Below, one piece after another: positions 46,456-56,181 of a DNA stretch of 64,000 nt (its first letter is position 1; every line of letters begins with the position of its first letter). The position numbers and the translations under genes are program-made. Where the stretch lies: assembly GCF_014654725.1 (NCBI RefSeq), contig NZ_JACVZV010000038.1, positions 56,608 through 120,607 on the forward strand, given 5' to 3'. The stretch is from Vulcanococcus sp. Clear-D1 (GTDB lineage Bacteria > Cyanobacteriota > Cyanobacteriia > PCC-6307 > Cyanobiaceae). Below the pieces are notes generated by a model that saw only the letters and a list, made by a program, of their open reading frames with translations, did no database searches and was not told where the DNA came from.

Positions 46456-47187
46456 TCAGAGAACGCCAGCGGCGGGCATGAGGGTGATGTCCTCCGCGAC
46501 TTGGGAGGCAGGTTGCTGGGCCAGAGACAGCAGCGCCTCGGCCACGCGTTCTGGGGCAAGCATGGCACGGCGATCAAAGGAACTGTGGACCGTTTCGCTG
46601 TCCCAGAGGGGCGTATTAACCGCACCGAGCGTGAGCGTGGAGATGCGGATGCCGTGCTGGCGCTCCTCTTCCGCCAGGCACCGGCTGAAGGAAGCCAGGG
46701 CCGCTTTGGTGGTGCAGTAGGCACCCCACTCGGGAAAGGCGTTGCGGGCAGCGTGGCTGCTCACATTGATGATCTGGCCGCCTTCCTGGCGCAGCGCCGG
46801 GAGCACCGACTGGCACACCTGAAACACGCTGGTGAGATTGAGCTGCAGCAGCCACTGCCAGCGATCCAGTGGCATTTCCGCCAGGTTGCCGGTGTAGGCC
46901 GCGCCGGCATTGTTGATCACCACGTTCGGGCTCAGCCCGCGGTTCAGCAGCTCCTTCAGGCCAGGCGCAATGGCGCCCGGATCTGACAGATCCACGGCAG
47001 CCGTCTCCACCCGCTGCCCGTGGCCGCGCAATTCGGTGGCGAGGGTGTCGAGGTCGGCTTGGGAGCGTGCCACCAGCAGCAGGTGATAGCCGGCCTGGGC
47101 AAAGGCCCTGGCTGCTGCCGCACCGATGCCCCGCGAGGCACCGGTGATCAAAGCGGTGGGAGATGAACGGGTGGAACTGGCGGTCAA
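46456..47187 (-). CDS. short-chain dehydrogenase/reductase
   Basis: 243 residues. Rossmann motif ITGASRGIGAAAA (about 15-27), NNAGAAY near 91-97, and the catalytic Ser-Tyr-Lys with YCTTKAAL at about 157-164. A classical SDR with NADPH preference likely (basic residue after the second strand, ARSQ). In this neighbourhood (accA, aar, ado) it could act on a fatty acyl or other carbonyl substrate, but the sequence does not decide. Confidence 0.85.
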   Translation of the reverse strand: MTASSTRSSPTALITGASRGIGAAAARAFAQAGYHLLLVARSQADLDTLATELRGHGQRVETAAVDLSDPGAIAPGLKELLNRGLSPNVVINNAGAAYTGNLAEMPLDRWQWLLQLNLTSVFQVCQSVLPALRQEGGQIINVSSHAARNAFPEWGAYCTTKAALASFSRCLAEEERQHGIRISTLTLGAVNTPLWDSETVHSSFDRRAMLAPERVAEALLSLAQQPASQVAEDITLMPAAGVL

Positions 47188-47232
47188 ACGGGCTGGACCA
47201 CCAGGCGGCCGTCCACGAAACGAAAGGAAACC

Positions 47233-48222
47233 TTAAGAGCTGAGGCTGGCGTCTTGTTGTCCGGCTTCGAGGAAGCGGCCCATGCGCCGGAACTTGGCGT
47301 AGCGCTGGTCGGTGAGTTCGGTTTCGCCGAGGGACTGCAGCTCGCCGAGGTGGCGCAGCAAAGCTGCTTTCAGCGTTTCCGCCGCCTGGCGCGGCGCCCA
47401 ATGGTTGCCACCGGAGGGCTCGGGGATGATGTCGTCGATGATGCCCAGCTTCTGGAGATCCGGGGCGGTGATCTTCAGCGCCTCGGCGGCCACCGGTGCT
47501 TTGCCGGCATCGCGCCAGAGGATGGAGGCACAAGCTTCGGGGCTGGCCACGGTGTAGACGCTGTGTTGGAACATCAGCAGGCGATCGGCCACGCCAATGC
47601 CGAGGGCGCCGCCGGAGCCGCCCTCGCCGATCACGGTGGCCACGATCGGCACCCGCAGGCGGAACATCTCGCGCAGATTCACCGCGATCGCTTCACCCTG
47701 GCCCTGCTCTTCAGCCGTGAGGCCGGCATAGGCACCGGGGGTGTCGATGAAGGAGAAGATCGGCAGGCGGAAGCGATCGGCGTGCTCCATCAGCCGCATC
47801 GCTTTGCGGTAGCCACCCGGTGAGGCCATGCCGAAATTGCGCGCCACGTTTTCCTTGGTGTCGCGCCCCTTCTGGTGGCCCAGCAGCACGACCCCCTGAT
47901 CACCGATGCGGCCGACGCCACCTACCAGGGCCTGGTCATCGTTGCCGCGGCGATCGCCATGCAGCTCGATGAATTCATCGGTGACCACCTGGATGTAGTC
48001 GAGCGTGCTGGGGCGCTGGGGGTGGCGCGCCACCTGGATCTTCTGGGCCGGGCTGAGGTTGGTGAAGATCTCCTCGCGCCGGCGTGCCGCCAGGGTTTCC
48101 AGCTGCAGCAGCTGCTGGCTCACATCCACTTCAGAATCCTTGGCCAGCTGGCGGATCTGCTCGATCTGCTCCTCCAGCTCCACCAGAGGTTTCTCGAAAT
48201 CAAGCAGCGGACGGCGGGCCAT
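47233..48222 (-). CDS. accA: acetyl-CoA carboxylase carboxyltransferase subunit alpha
   Basis: 329 residues from ATG 48222. Family features: [21 protein letters not shown] at the start, [19 protein letters not shown] (excerpt, about 72-90), [18 protein letters not shown], and the catalytic turn [15 protein letters not shown] (about 201-215). With AccD, AccB and AccC it makes malonyl-CoA for fatty acid synthesis. It is directly downstream of aar on the same strand, the usual cyanobacterial neighbourhood. Confidence 0.96.
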   Translation of the reverse strand: MARRPLLDFEKPLVELEEQIEQIRQLAKDSEVDVSQQLLQLETLAARRREEIFTNLSPAQKIQVARHPQRPSTLDYIQVVTDEFIELHGDRRGNDDQALVGGVGRIGDQGVVLLGHQKGRDTKENVARNFGMASPGGYRKAMRLMEHADRFRLPIFSFIDTPGAYAGLTAEEQGQGEAIAVNLREMFRLRVPIVATVIGEGGSGGALGIGVADRLLMFQHSVYTVASPEACASILWRDAGKAPVAAEALKITAPDLQKLGIIDDIIPEPSGGNHWAPRQAAETLKAALLRHLGELQSLGETELTDQRYAKFRRMGRFLEAGQQDASLSS

Positions 48223-48279
48223 GGCAGCAGGAGAGAGGCTGGGCTGGGCTGAGAGGGCGTGGAGCTGGGTGGACGGGGC

Positions 48280-49347
48280 TCAGGCCGCCGCCAGTTGCAC
48301 TCCGCCCTGGGCTGCTCGGCTCAGTTGAGCAGGGTTGAGTCCGATGGCCTGGAAGCCGTGGCGCAGCGAGGCATTGCCGATCAGTTCCATGTTGGCCAGC
48401 GAGATGTTGTTGCGCCCCCAGCTGAAGTTGGTGTGGATTCCCTCAAATTCCAGCAGCATTGCTTCGGCAAAGCAAGCGAAGAGCTGGCGCTTGGGGTTTT
48501 CCATCTCAGCCACTTCCATCATCTGCCAGCCGATGTCCTGCCAGAACTCCACGATGCCGCCCTTGAGCACGTGCACCCCATCGCCCGCCACCTTGGCGTC
48601 GAGGTTCTTCGGATAGCCGCCATCGATCATCAGGCAGGGCTTGCGCAGGCTGTCGTGATCGATGCTGAGGGTCTGGGGGAGGCTGGCCACCCACACCACC
48701 ACATCGGCTTGGGGTAAGGCTTCCTCAAGGCTGAGGATCGTGCCGCCGCCCAGGGAGGTTTGCAGGTCTTGCAGGCGCTGCTGCTGGCGGGCCACGAGCA
48801 GCAGCTCACCCACACCCGTTTTTTGGCTGAGCCAGCGGCACACGGCGCTGCCGATGTCGCCGGTGGCGCCCACCACGGCCACCTTGGCCTGGCTCAGATC
48901 GATCCCGAGCAGCGGCGCATTGCGCTCCACCTGCTGGCAGATCACCCAGGCGGTGTGGGTGTTGCCGGTGGTGAAGCGCTGCCACTCGAGGGTGGTGTTG
49001 CGGATCTGCTGGAACTTCGAGAGGTCGTAGTTCTCGAAAATGATTGAGGTGAACCCGCCCAGGGCCGTTACGTTGATGCCCTGCTTCTGGGCCATCTCCA
49101 TGGCGTTCTGCACCTTGCGGGTGGCCGTTTTGAAACGGCTCAGCATCTCCGGCACAAAGCAGGAGTCGATGTAGGTGCCCTCGATCGTCTTGCCGGTGCG
49201 GCTGGTCACCTGGAAGGTTTCCAGCAGCTGGGGCGGTGCGGAGCACCAAGCCAGCATGTCGGCCTCGGCCATCTCCTGGAGTCCCAGCTCGCGGGCCTTT
49301 TCCTGGGCCTGGGCGAAGCTGCTGGAGTGACCGATCAGACCAAACAT
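48280..49347 (-). CDS. aar: long-chain acyl-[acyl carrier protein] reductase
   Basis: 355 residues from ATG 49347, chosen because the family opens [10 protein letters not shown]. The NADPH-binding [16 protein letters not shown] (158-173) and the acyl-accepting cysteine, Cys292 in [15 protein letters not shown], are present, as are [13 protein letters not shown] (97-109) and DGGYPKN. It reduces fatty acyl-ACP to fatty aldehyde, which the neighbouring ado product turns into alkanes and alkenes. Slightly longer than the 341 residues usual in other cyanobacteria. Confidence 0.96.
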   Translation of the reverse strand: MFGLIGHSSSFAQAQEKARELGLQEMAEADMLAWCSAPPQLLETFQVTSRTGKTIEGTYIDSCFVPEMLSRFKTATRKVQNAMEMAQKQGINVTALGGFTSIIFENYDLSKFQQIRNTTLEWQRFTTGNTHTAWVICQQVERNAPLLGIDLSQAKVAVVGATGDIGSAVCRWLSQKTGVGELLLVARQQQRLQDLQTSLGGGTILSLEEALPQADVVVWVASLPQTLSIDHDSLRKPCLMIDGGYPKNLDAKVAGDGVHVLKGGIVEFWQDIGWQMMEVAEMENPKRQLFACFAEAMLLEFEGIHTNFSWGRNNISLANMELIGNASLRHGFQAIGLNPAQLSRAAQGGVQLAAA

Positions 49348-49426
49348 GCGTGCAGATGCTCCTGGTGACACACCGGCCTGGAAGTCACCCGATTAAAGGG
49401 CAACGCCGGTTTGAGGCTGGCGATGC

Positions 49427-50140
49427 TCAGCCCACCAGGGCGGCGGCGGCCATGCGAGCGATCTCGCGGGTGCTGAAACCGATTTCGGTGAGGGCTTCCT
49501 GGTAGGCGATCAGGAAATCTTCGATCAGATCCTCCTTATCCATGTGCAGGACAGCGGCATCGGCGGCCACCTGATCCAGCATGCGGCGAATCAGGGGCAG
49601 GTTGTCGCGGTTGGCCTGCTCCAGCTCCTCACGGCAGCTCTCGAGATTGGCCTTGAGCCACTCCTGCCCGTAGTTGAGGTGGGTGTATTCGTCTTTCACC
49701 ACGCCTTCGGTGATCTTGCGGGCGAAGGGGTCGGCAACAGGGATATAGATGTGATACGCCGAGATGGCAAACGCCTCAATCAGCAGGGCCTGGATCAGCA
49801 GGCAGGTGGGAACCTTGCCGGCCTCGAGGGCGGTGGTGAAGTTGTTGTGCAGTGGAGCAAAGAACTCCTTGGCGAAGGCCATGTCGGCGGTCACGCCGAG
49901 GTTGTTGGCGCAAGCGGTGAAGCCCTTCATGTGCTTGAGCTCCATGCGGGCCAGCTTGGTGAGCTCCTCGGCCTGATCAGGCAGCAGGGTGCCGATGGCG
50001 ATGTAGTTGTCGTGGGCTTCCTGTTCGCCCTCGATCACGATCGCGTTGATACGGCTGTAGGCGTCCTTGTAGGTCTCGGTGGTGAAATCGGGCAGGTTGC
50101 CGGTTTCGGTGCCGAGTTCCGGGGCTTCAAGGGTCGCCAT
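49427..50140 (-). CDS. ado: aldehyde-deformylating oxygenase (alkane synthase)
   Basis: 237 residues from ATG 50140. Di-iron ligands are visible: Glu37 ([11 protein letters not shown]), Glu67 and His70 ([11 protein letters not shown]), then the third and fourth Glu and second His in [12 protein letters not shown] and [11 protein letters not shown]. It cleaves fatty aldehydes to odd-chain alkanes plus formate, in concert with Aar, which lies 79 bp downstream. The operon order ado-aar-accA is typical of cyanobacteria. Confidence 0.97.
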   Translation of the reverse strand: MATLEAPELGTETGNLPDFTTETYKDAYSRINAIVIEGEQEAHDNYIAIGTLLPDQAEELTKLARMELKHMKGFTACANNLGVTADMAFAKEFFAPLHNNFTTALEAGKVPTCLLIQALLIEAFAISAYHIYIPVADPFARKITEGVVKDEYTHLNYGQEWLKANLESCREELEQANRDNLPLIRRMLDQVAADAAVLHMDKEDLIEDFLIAYQEALTEIGFSTREIARMAAAALVG

Positions 50141-50249
50141 GGCTACCTGATCCACATCGCAATGGAGTCGACTGTAACCATCTCCTGCGGGTGTAGTTGG
50201 GCTTCTGAAAGCTTTTGAGCACCTGCGTTGATCCGGATCCAGGCTTGGA

Positions 50250-51089
50250 TCAGCTGCTGGATCGGCCGCGCTCCCCCGCTGGCCTGGCTGCCCCTGGCGG
50301 CCAGGAGCTGCGGAGCAGAGCTGTGAGCAGCGCCTGCCAACCGCTCACCAGTCGCTCCTCCAGGGCTGCCCCCAGCTCGGCTGAGGCTCCCCGGCTGTCG
50401 CCCACCACGCCTGAGCTGGAGAGGTCGGTGGTGAGCCAGGCCTCCGGCACAGCGCCCTCCAGGCTCCAGCCCGGCGGCGGTGGCTCCTGCAGCAGCCCAT
50501 CCACGGGGCGCTCCGCGCCCACCAGATCAGGCGCCAGGTGCAGCATCAGGCTGGTTTCGGCCAGGCCCGCGTGCAGCCCCTGGCTGCGTTCCGGCTCAGG
50601 GATCAGCTCCCCAACGCCTTCAGGGCCGCTCCAGAGGAAACAGGGCAGTACGGCCAGTTCCGGCCGGTTGGCCCGCAGTTGGCGGGCAGCCACTTGCAGC
50701 AGTGCGATCTGGCCGCCGTGGCCGTTGAACAGCACGAGCCGCTCGAACCCTGCATCCGCCAGTTGCGCTCCGATCACCTCGATCTGGCGGATCAGCAGTT
50801 CCGCCGGCAGGCTCAAGCTGCCCTTGAAGCTGAGGTGCTCGGGGGAGAAGCCCAGGCTCTGGGGTGGCAGGCGCCAGATCGGCAGCTCCGGCGCCAACCC
50901 CTCCAGCACCGCATCGAGCAGGCGGTCGGCAAACAGGGCATCGGTGCCCAGGGGCAGCTGCGGACCGTGTTGCTCGAAGGCGCCGAAGGGCCACACCACA
51001 GTGCTGCCTGGCTGAGAGGCAGCCTGCACCAGCTGCGGCCAGGCGAGCTGCTCGAGCCGCCGGCTGCCGGTTGAGCGGATGCGCTGCAT
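50250..51089 (-). CDS. creatininase-family amidohydrolase
   Basis: 279 residues from ATG 51089. The family's metal-binding motifs are intact: [18 protein letters not shown] (about 33-50, with Glu, His and Asp), LFNGHGGQ near 119-126, and [13 protein letters not shown] with Glu at about 177-189. Members hydrolyse creatinine, formamides or related cyclic amides (for example MftE or ArfB types), so the substrate is not clear. It is followed by 110 bp before ado. Confidence 0.85.
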   Translation of the reverse strand: MQRIRSTGSRRLEQLAWPQLVQAASQPGSTVVWPFGAFEQHGPQLPLGTDALFADRLLDAVLEGLAPELPIWRLPPQSLGFSPEHLSFKGSLSLPAELLIRQIEVIGAQLADAGFERLVLFNGHGGQIALLQVAARQLRANRPELAVLPCFLWSGPEGVGELIPEPERSQGLHAGLAETSLMLHLAPDLVGAERPVDGLLQEPPPPGWSLEGAVPEAWLTTDLSSSGVVGDSRGASAELGAALEERLVSGWQALLTALLRSSWPPGAARPAGERGRSSS

Positions 51090-51163
51090 GGGCGGCGTCT
51101 CGCGAGAGGGGTGGGCTGAGGGGGGCTCACTACAGTGTGGCGCTGTGCATCTGTGCTTGTTTC

Positions 51164-52534
51164 ATGGCCGGTACTGGCAACCAGCAGCCCTCCCAGCCTT
51201 CGGCCAAGCAAGTTCAGTCGCCGCGCCCAGTGCCCCCGGCCTCCCCGCGGCCGCCGGTGGGGGGCGCGCCGGCCCGCAAGCCCCCCCAGGTGCTGCAGAT
51301 CAATAAAAAAGAAGAGCAGCTGCAGCTCGAGCGCCAGGCCGCTGAAGCCCGCGCTGCCGCCGAAGCCGCTGTGCAACGCGCCGCTGAACTCGAGGACGCC
51401 GTGCGCGCCTCCCGCGGTGAGGCCCCTGTGGCCCCGCAACGGCCCAGCTCCCCTGCCGCCCCCGCCCGCAACCCCGGTGGTGACGACGAGCTGTTCGACA
51501 TGAGCGGCTTCGAGGGGCTCTCCATGGCCGATCTGCTCGGCCCTGACGACAAGCGCGATCGCCGCGGTGGTCGCGCTGCAGCGGCTGGTTCGCGCTCCGC
51601 AACCCCGCAGCCGGAGCGCGCCGCCGTGCCCTCCCGCACCGTGGACGACTTCGATTTCGATGCCGACGCCTTCTTGGCGGCTCTCGATGAGCAGGAGTTC
51701 GTGGGCACCACCGGCGAAGTGGCCATCGGCACCGTGGTGGGCCTCGAGAGCGATGGCGTGTATGTGGATATCGGTGGCAAGGCCCCCGGCTTCATGCCGA
51801 AGAAGGAGTGCGGCCTTGGGGTGATTACCAACCTCAAGGAGCGCTTCCCCCGCGGCACCCAGGTGGAGGTGCTGGTGACCCGTGAGCAGAACGCCGACGG
51901 CATGGTGACCGTGAGCGCCCGCGCCCTGGCCCTGCGCCAGAGCTGGGAGAAGGTGCGCCTGCTCGAGAAGGAGGGCAAGGTGCTGCAGGTGAAGGTGAAT
52001 GGCTTCAACCGCGGCGGCGTGACCGCTGATGTGGAGGGCCTGCGCGGCTTCATCCCCCGCTCCCAGCTGCAGGAGGGCGAGAACCACGAAGCACTGGTGG
52101 GCAAGACCCTGGGTGTGGCTTTCCTCGAGGTGAACCCCGAGACCCGCAAGCTGGTGCTCTCCGAGAAGAAGGCCGCCACTGCCGCAATCTTCCAGAACCT
52201 GGAGGTGGGTCAGCTGGTGGAAGGGCAGGTGGTGTCGATCAAGCCCTACGGCCTGTTCGTGGACCTGGGCGGCATCAGTGGTCTGCTGCACCAGTCGTCG
52301 ATCACCGGTGGCCAACTGCGCGATCTGCGCGAGGTGTTCGGCCAAGGCGATCGGGTGAAGGCCCTGATCACCGAGCTCGATCCCGGCCGCGGCCGCATCG
52401 CCCTGAACACGGCCCTGCTGGAGGGTCAGCCCGGTGAACTCCTCATCGATCGCGACAAGGTGATGGCCGAAGCCGCCGATCGGGCCAACCGTGCTCGTAG
52501 CGTGCTGCGCCAGCAGGAACAAAGCGCCGGATGA
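51164..52534 (+). CDS. S1-domain RNA-binding protein
   Basis: 456 residues from ATG 51164. Residues 1 to about 180 are low in complexity and rich in Pro, Ala, Arg and Gln, including a helical EEQLQLERQAAEARAAAEA stretch. Three S1 repeats follow, starting near 183 (GEVAIGTVVGLESDGVYVDI), 272 (KVLQVKVNGFNRGGV) and 348 (VGQLVEGQVVSIKPYG). It is close to ribosomal protein S1 but has a long disordered start, and is probably a paralogue that binds mRNA in translation or RNA turnover. It overlaps the next gene by 4 bases. Confidence 0.85.
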   Translation: MAGTGNQQPSQPSAKQVQSPRPVPPASPRPPVGGAPARKPPQVLQINKKEEQLQLERQAAEARAAAEAAVQRAAELEDAVRASRGEAPVAPQRPSSPAAPARNPGGDDELFDMSGFEGLSMADLLGPDDKRDRRGGRAAAAGSRSATPQPERAAVPSRTVDDFDFDADAFLAALDEQEFVGTTGEVAIGTVVGLESDGVYVDIGGKAPGFMPKKECGLGVITNLKERFPRGTQVEVLVTREQNADGMVTVSARALALRQSWEKVRLLEKEGKVLQVKVNGFNRGGVTADVEGLRGFIPRSQLQEGENHEALVGKTLGVAFLEVNPETRKLVLSEKKAATAAIFQNLEVGQLVEGQVVSIKPYGLFVDLGGISGLLHQSSITGGQLRDLREVFGQGDRVKALITELDPGRGRIALNTALLEGQPGELLIDRDKVMAEAADRANRARSVLRQQEQSAG

Positions 52535-53451
52535 GTCAGGCCACCGAGGAAGCGCGATCCAACGCCGGGCCCGCCGCCCAGCCCCCGCTGCAGGCCGACT
52601 GGGAGCTCGATTACTACTCCCGCCCGATCCTCGAGGCCGATGGCAAGAAGCGCTGGGAGCTGCTGATCTGCAGCACTCCCATCGATGGCGCTGCAGGCCA
52701 GGGGTTCCGCTTTGTGCAGAACTGCTCGGCCTCCAGCGTGAATTCGCAGTGGCTCAAGCAGACCCTGGAACAGGCCATGGAGCAGGCAGCCCGGGAGGGC
52801 TATGCCGCCCCCCGCAAGCTGCGTTGCTGGCGCGCCTCGATGCGCACGATGGTGCAGCGCGCTGCTGAGCAGCTGAGCCTGGAGTTGATCCCCAGCCGCC
52901 GCTGCTACGCCCTGGTGGAGTGGCTGCAGGAGCGCCAGGCCACGGTGTATCCCGCTGAGGAGGGCTACATGGCTGGGCCCCTGGCGCCCGCCCCCCTGCC
53001 GATTCAGCCGGTGGCGGTGCCTCTGCCGGAGGCCGCCCGCGGCGATCGCTGGAGCTGGGCTTCGCTTCCCCTCGGGGCCCTGCGGGAAGCGGCGGAGTGG
53101 GATGTGAGCTTTGCCGGTCTGGTGCCTCTCGCTGGCACCGGCGACGACGACGCCATGGTGAGCGGCCTGCGCCTGTTCAGTGCTACCCGCTCCCTGGCGA
53201 TTGCTGGCTGGATTGCCGGCCTTGAGCCGGTGCGCCTGGAGGTGAGCGGCAACCAGTTGGTGCTGGAGGCCGGCCTGGAAGATCGCTGGCTGCTCGGCAA
53301 CCTGGAGCCCGAGGAGGCCAAAGCCGCCGCCCAGGCCTTCCGCGCGGCCCGCGAGCAGGTGGGGGGTGTGCAGTTTCTGGCGGTGCAGAGCAGCGAGGCC
53401 CAAAACGGCTTCGATGGCTTCTGGGTGCTGCGCGATCTCCCCGACGCCTGA
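52531..53451 (+). CDS. Tab2/Atab2-family RNA-binding protein
   Basis: 306 residues from ATG 52531, translationally coupled to the S1 gene (ATGA). The family start DWELDYYSRPILEADGKKRW (about 25-44) is clear, followed by CWRASMRTMVQRAAEQLSL and the ending NGFDGFWVLRDLP. In algae and plants Tab2 is needed for translation of the photosystem I psaB message; in cyanobacteria it is thought to aid photosystem assembly. Coupling with an S1 protein supports a role in translation. Confidence 0.88.
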   Translation: MSQATEEARSNAGPAAQPPLQADWELDYYSRPILEADGKKRWELLICSTPIDGAAGQGFRFVQNCSASSVNSQWLKQTLEQAMEQAAREGYAAPRKLRCWRASMRTMVQRAAEQLSLELIPSRRCYALVEWLQERQATVYPAEEGYMAGPLAPAPLPIQPVAVPLPEAARGDRWSWASLPLGALREAAEWDVSFAGLVPLAGTGDDDAMVSGLRLFSATRSLAIAGWIAGLEPVRLEVSGNQLVLEAGLEDRWLLGNLEPEEAKAAAQAFRAAREQVGGVQFLAVQSSEAQNGFDGFWVLRDLPDA

Positions 53452-53462
53452 GGAAGCGGACC

Positions 53463-54278
53463 ATGGCGGAAGCCGTTGATCCCCCTTTCGATCGCCCTGA
53501 TTCCCGCTTCAATCTGCTGGAGGGGTGGACCTGGATCGGCTGCTACGGCGGCTACTACCTCCAGGCAGATCTACTCGCGGGCTTTGAGCACGGCTTCTTC
53601 ACCCGCCAGTGGCAGGGCCGCGGGCCTGAGGTGCTGGCCGGGTATGTGAGCGCGGGCGTGAGTGTGCATCGCCCCAAGCAGGTACACAGCGCCCTGGTGC
53701 TTCCGGCCAGTGCTGCTTGCGCTGAACCCTGGCCGGAAGCCGATGGTCTGGTGAGCGATGCCGGTGGCCAGAGCCTCTGGGTGTGCGGTGCCGACTGCAC
53801 GCCGGTGTTGATCGCCGATCCGCTCAGTGGCCGTGTGGCGGCCTGCCATGCCGGCTGGCGCGGGGTGGCGGGCGGCATTCTGTTGCAGGCGATGGCGCAG
53901 CTGGAGGCCGCAGGCTGCCGCCGGAGTGATCTGTTGGTGGCACTTGGCCCGGCCGTTAGCGGCGAGCGTTATCAGGTGGAACTCAGCGTGGCCCAGCAGG
54001 TGGCGGATGCGCTGCCCATGGCTGATGGCCGTGCAGATGCCATGGCAGAGCTGGAGCGCTGCGGCGCGCTGCTGAGCGACCCCGAACCCGGCCGCTGTCG
54101 CCTCGATATCCGCGCCGCCACACGCCGCCAACTGGAATCGGCCGGTGTGCCGTCCGGGCAGATCAGCGTGTGCCCGCTGTGCACGGTGGAGGAGGAGCTG
54201 CTGTTCCACTCCTGGCGCCGCGATCAGGTGAAGGCGGTGCAGTGGAGCGGCATCGTGTCGCAGCAGCTGCCCAGCTGA
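53463..54278 (+). CDS. pgeF: multicopper polyphenol oxidase-like / peptidoglycan editing factor PgeF (YfiH family)
   Basis: 271 residues from ATG 53463. The YfiH fold is shown by HGFFTRQWQGRGP, KQVHSALVL (about 72-80), VCGADCTPVLIADP with the metal-binding Cys, HAGWRGVAGGIL and CPLCTVEEELLFHSWRRD near the end. Such enzymes deaminate or cleave nucleosides and edit peptidoglycan precursors. The long N-terminal extension (about 40 residues) is usual in picocyanobacteria. Confidence 0.87.
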   Translation: MAEAVDPPFDRPDSRFNLLEGWTWIGCYGGYYLQADLLAGFEHGFFTRQWQGRGPEVLAGYVSAGVSVHRPKQVHSALVLPASAACAEPWPEADGLVSDAGGQSLWVCGADCTPVLIADPLSGRVAACHAGWRGVAGGILLQAMAQLEAAGCRRSDLLVALGPAVSGERYQVELSVAQQVADALPMADGRADAMAELERCGALLSDPEPGRCRLDIRAATRRQLESAGVPSGQISVCPLCTVEEELLFHSWRRDQVKAVQWSGIVSQQLPS

Positions 54279-54299
54279 ACGGGTAGGGGCCGTTTGGGC

Positions 54300-56087
54300 T
54301 CAGCGGCTCTCAGGATCGAGGGCGAACTCCAGATTCAGGCTGAGCTGCCCTGGACTCTCCTGCGCCCGGCGGCTCCGGGAGCGGCTTCCACGGGGGTGGC
54401 TGGTGCCGGTTGTACGGCTGGTGCCGCTGAACCAGCTGAGCAGGGCTTTCCAGCCCGCTGGATCCAGTCGTTCGAGATCCACGGCGCTGGGTTGAAGGGC
54501 GGAGGGTGGCTGGCTGGCCCAGAGATCCGCCCAGGCCACATCGCAGCCTGCAATGCGCTGGTAGCCAAAGGGATGGAGATGTCTCGGAAGGCGAGCCATG
54601 GCAGCTTCAACGTCTCCGATCCGGAGGCGTTGCTGTTCCAACGACTCCAGGCGCAGCCGGCGTGAGCGTTCGTAATCGAGCACCGGTGCGGGGTAGTCGG
54701 CCATGGCGGGCGGGGCCCCGAGTTGGTCGTTGGTGAGGCCCCGCAGTTCCGGCAGCCAGCGGCGGATGAACAGCCCCTGGGGGTCGCAGCGATCCACCGC
54801 CACCTGCCCCGGGTGGTAGATCCGCGTCCACGCCTTGCTTCCGTGGTACGTCACGCCCGCCTGCATCGCCCATTGGTAGTGATCGATCGGGCAATCGCCA
54901 TCGATCAGGTGGCGCATGTAGTGCAGGGCCCCGAAGCGCCAGTCGATGCCGCAGAGATTGGAGAGGAAGCTGGCGTAGATGGCGCGGCTGCGGAAATTGA
55001 GTTCCAGCCAGCCCCCTTGTGCTCGCAGGCAGCGAGCTGCGGTATCCACGATCGGGAACCCTGTGCGGCCTTCGCGCCAGGCGGCGTAGAGCTCTTCTTG
55101 TTCAGCTGTCAGTCCCCCGGCGGCCTGATCTGAGCTCAGCCCCGCTGCATGGGGGCCTGTGCTGCTTCCCCCGGCCAAGCTGCCGCCCTCGAGCGGGCTC
55201 CAGAGCGCGCTCAACTCCAGTTGCGGCAGGTAGCGGAAGCGTTGGTGGATGGCGCAGCCCCAGCGCAGGCGGCTGGCCAGTTGCACGGCGCTGCGGCTGC
55301 GAGGATCGCGTCGCCCGCCTTCGCCGCCGCTGCGGGGCAGCAGCCAGGCCAGCCGTTGCAGGCACTGGCGCGGGGTGATCACCCCGAATTTCAGATAGGG
55401 GCTCAGCCCGGTGGTGACCTTGGCGGAGGGGTAGCTCAGCTCCCAGTAGTAGCTGCGCGAGGCGGAGCCTTCGCAGAACTGTTCGAGCCGCTGCAGGGCA
55501 GCGGCGCTGCCACCGGCGGGGATCGGCTTGGCATCGGGGCGCAGGCCCAGCTCGTTGAGGTTCGGCACCGGCAGATCGGGCAGTGCCTCAGAGGGGGCTG
55601 GCACCACCAGCCGCTCCGGTGCCGCTAGGGCGGGGTTGGCCATGGCCTGATGCCACTGGCGGCTCCAGTGGCTGTAGTTCATCAGCTCGCCGGTGGCTCC
55701 GGCGGGCTCCACCCAGTGCAGCGGAATGCGATGCGCGGCCAGAGCGCGGCTGACGCGGGCATCGCGCACCCGGCCCACCAGGCGTTCGCTGTCGGTGTGC
55801 GCGATCACGCCGTTGGCGCCACTGGCGCGCACGAGCTGCAGCAGCACATCAGCTGGATCGCCGCTGCGGATCAGCAGACGACCGCCGCGTTGGCGTAGCT
55901 CAGCATCGAGTGCCCGCAGGCACTCGAGCATGAACGCCACCCGGGCTACGGCCGTTTCGGGGTGAAACAGCAGATCCCGATCCAGCACGAACACCGGCAG
56001 CACAGCTCCGCGGCGGCTGGCTTGGCTGAGGGCTGCGTGGTCGCTCAGACGCAAATCGCGCCGGAACCACACCACCGTGCACGCCAT
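54300..56087 (-). CDS. DNA photolyase/cryptochrome-family protein
   Basis: 595 residues from ATG 56087. Photolyase N-domain (VVWFRRDLRLSDHAALSQAS, 5-24) and FAD domain (about 225-490) with SPYLKFGVITPRQ, EGRTGFPIVDTAAR, LHYMRHLIDGDCPIDHYQWA and RIYHPGQVAVDRCDPQGLFIRRWLPEL. In the last part the standard NNGGWQWAASTG is replaced by CPIDHYQWAMQAG, and RMI of the helix before it by RSRAI, so it is not a typical CPD photolyase. A 70-residue tail rich in Arg, Ser and Gln follows. It could be a photolyase of a divergent class or a blue-light sensor. Confidence 0.78.
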   Translation of the reverse strand: MACTVVWFRRDLRLSDHAALSQASRRGAVLPVFVLDRDLLFHPETAVARVAFMLECLRALDAELRQRGGRLLIRSGDPADVLLQLVRASGANGVIAHTDSERLVGRVRDARVSRALAAHRIPLHWVEPAGATGELMNYSHWSRQWHQAMANPALAAPERLVVPAPSEALPDLPVPNLNELGLRPDAKPIPAGGSAAALQRLEQFCEGSASRSYYWELSYPSAKVTTGLSPYLKFGVITPRQCLQRLAWLLPRSGGEGGRRDPRSRSAVQLASRLRWGCAIHQRFRYLPQLELSALWSPLEGGSLAGGSSTGPHAAGLSSDQAAGGLTAEQEELYAAWREGRTGFPIVDTAARCLRAQGGWLELNFRSRAIYASFLSNLCGIDWRFGALHYMRHLIDGDCPIDHYQWAMQAGVTYHGSKAWTRIYHPGQVAVDRCDPQGLFIRRWLPELRGLTNDQLGAPPAMADYPAPVLDYERSRRLRLESLEQQRLRIGDVEAAMARLPRHLHPFGYQRIAGCDVAWADLWASQPPSALQPSAVDLERLDPAGWKALLSWFSGTSRTTGTSHPRGSRSRSRRAQESPGQLSLNLEFALDPESR

Positions 56088-56149
56088 GGCGTCTCACTGG
56101 CCGGCGAGAGGAGCTTCGCAGTCTGGTTGCAGGGCCTCGGGTGCGATGC

Positions 56150-56167
56150 GATAATGCAAATGTTGCA
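56150..56167 (+). promoter_or_regulatory. -10 box and overlapping palindrome of the cyAbrB gene
   Basis: GATAAT at 56150-56155 resembles a -10 element. Overlapping it is TGCAA-ATG-TTGCA at 56155-56167, a perfect 5-bp inverted repeat, 14 bp before the start codon. The position is where a repressor, perhaps AbrB itself, would act. No clear -35 box is seen. Confidence 0.4.
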
Positions 56168-56181
56168 TAACTAACAATCTG

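Noticed and set aside
46616-47533. A 305-residue minus-strand open frame across the SDR and accA genes.
   Set aside because: Arg/Gly/Pro-rich shadow in another frame; both underlying genes have intact family motifs.
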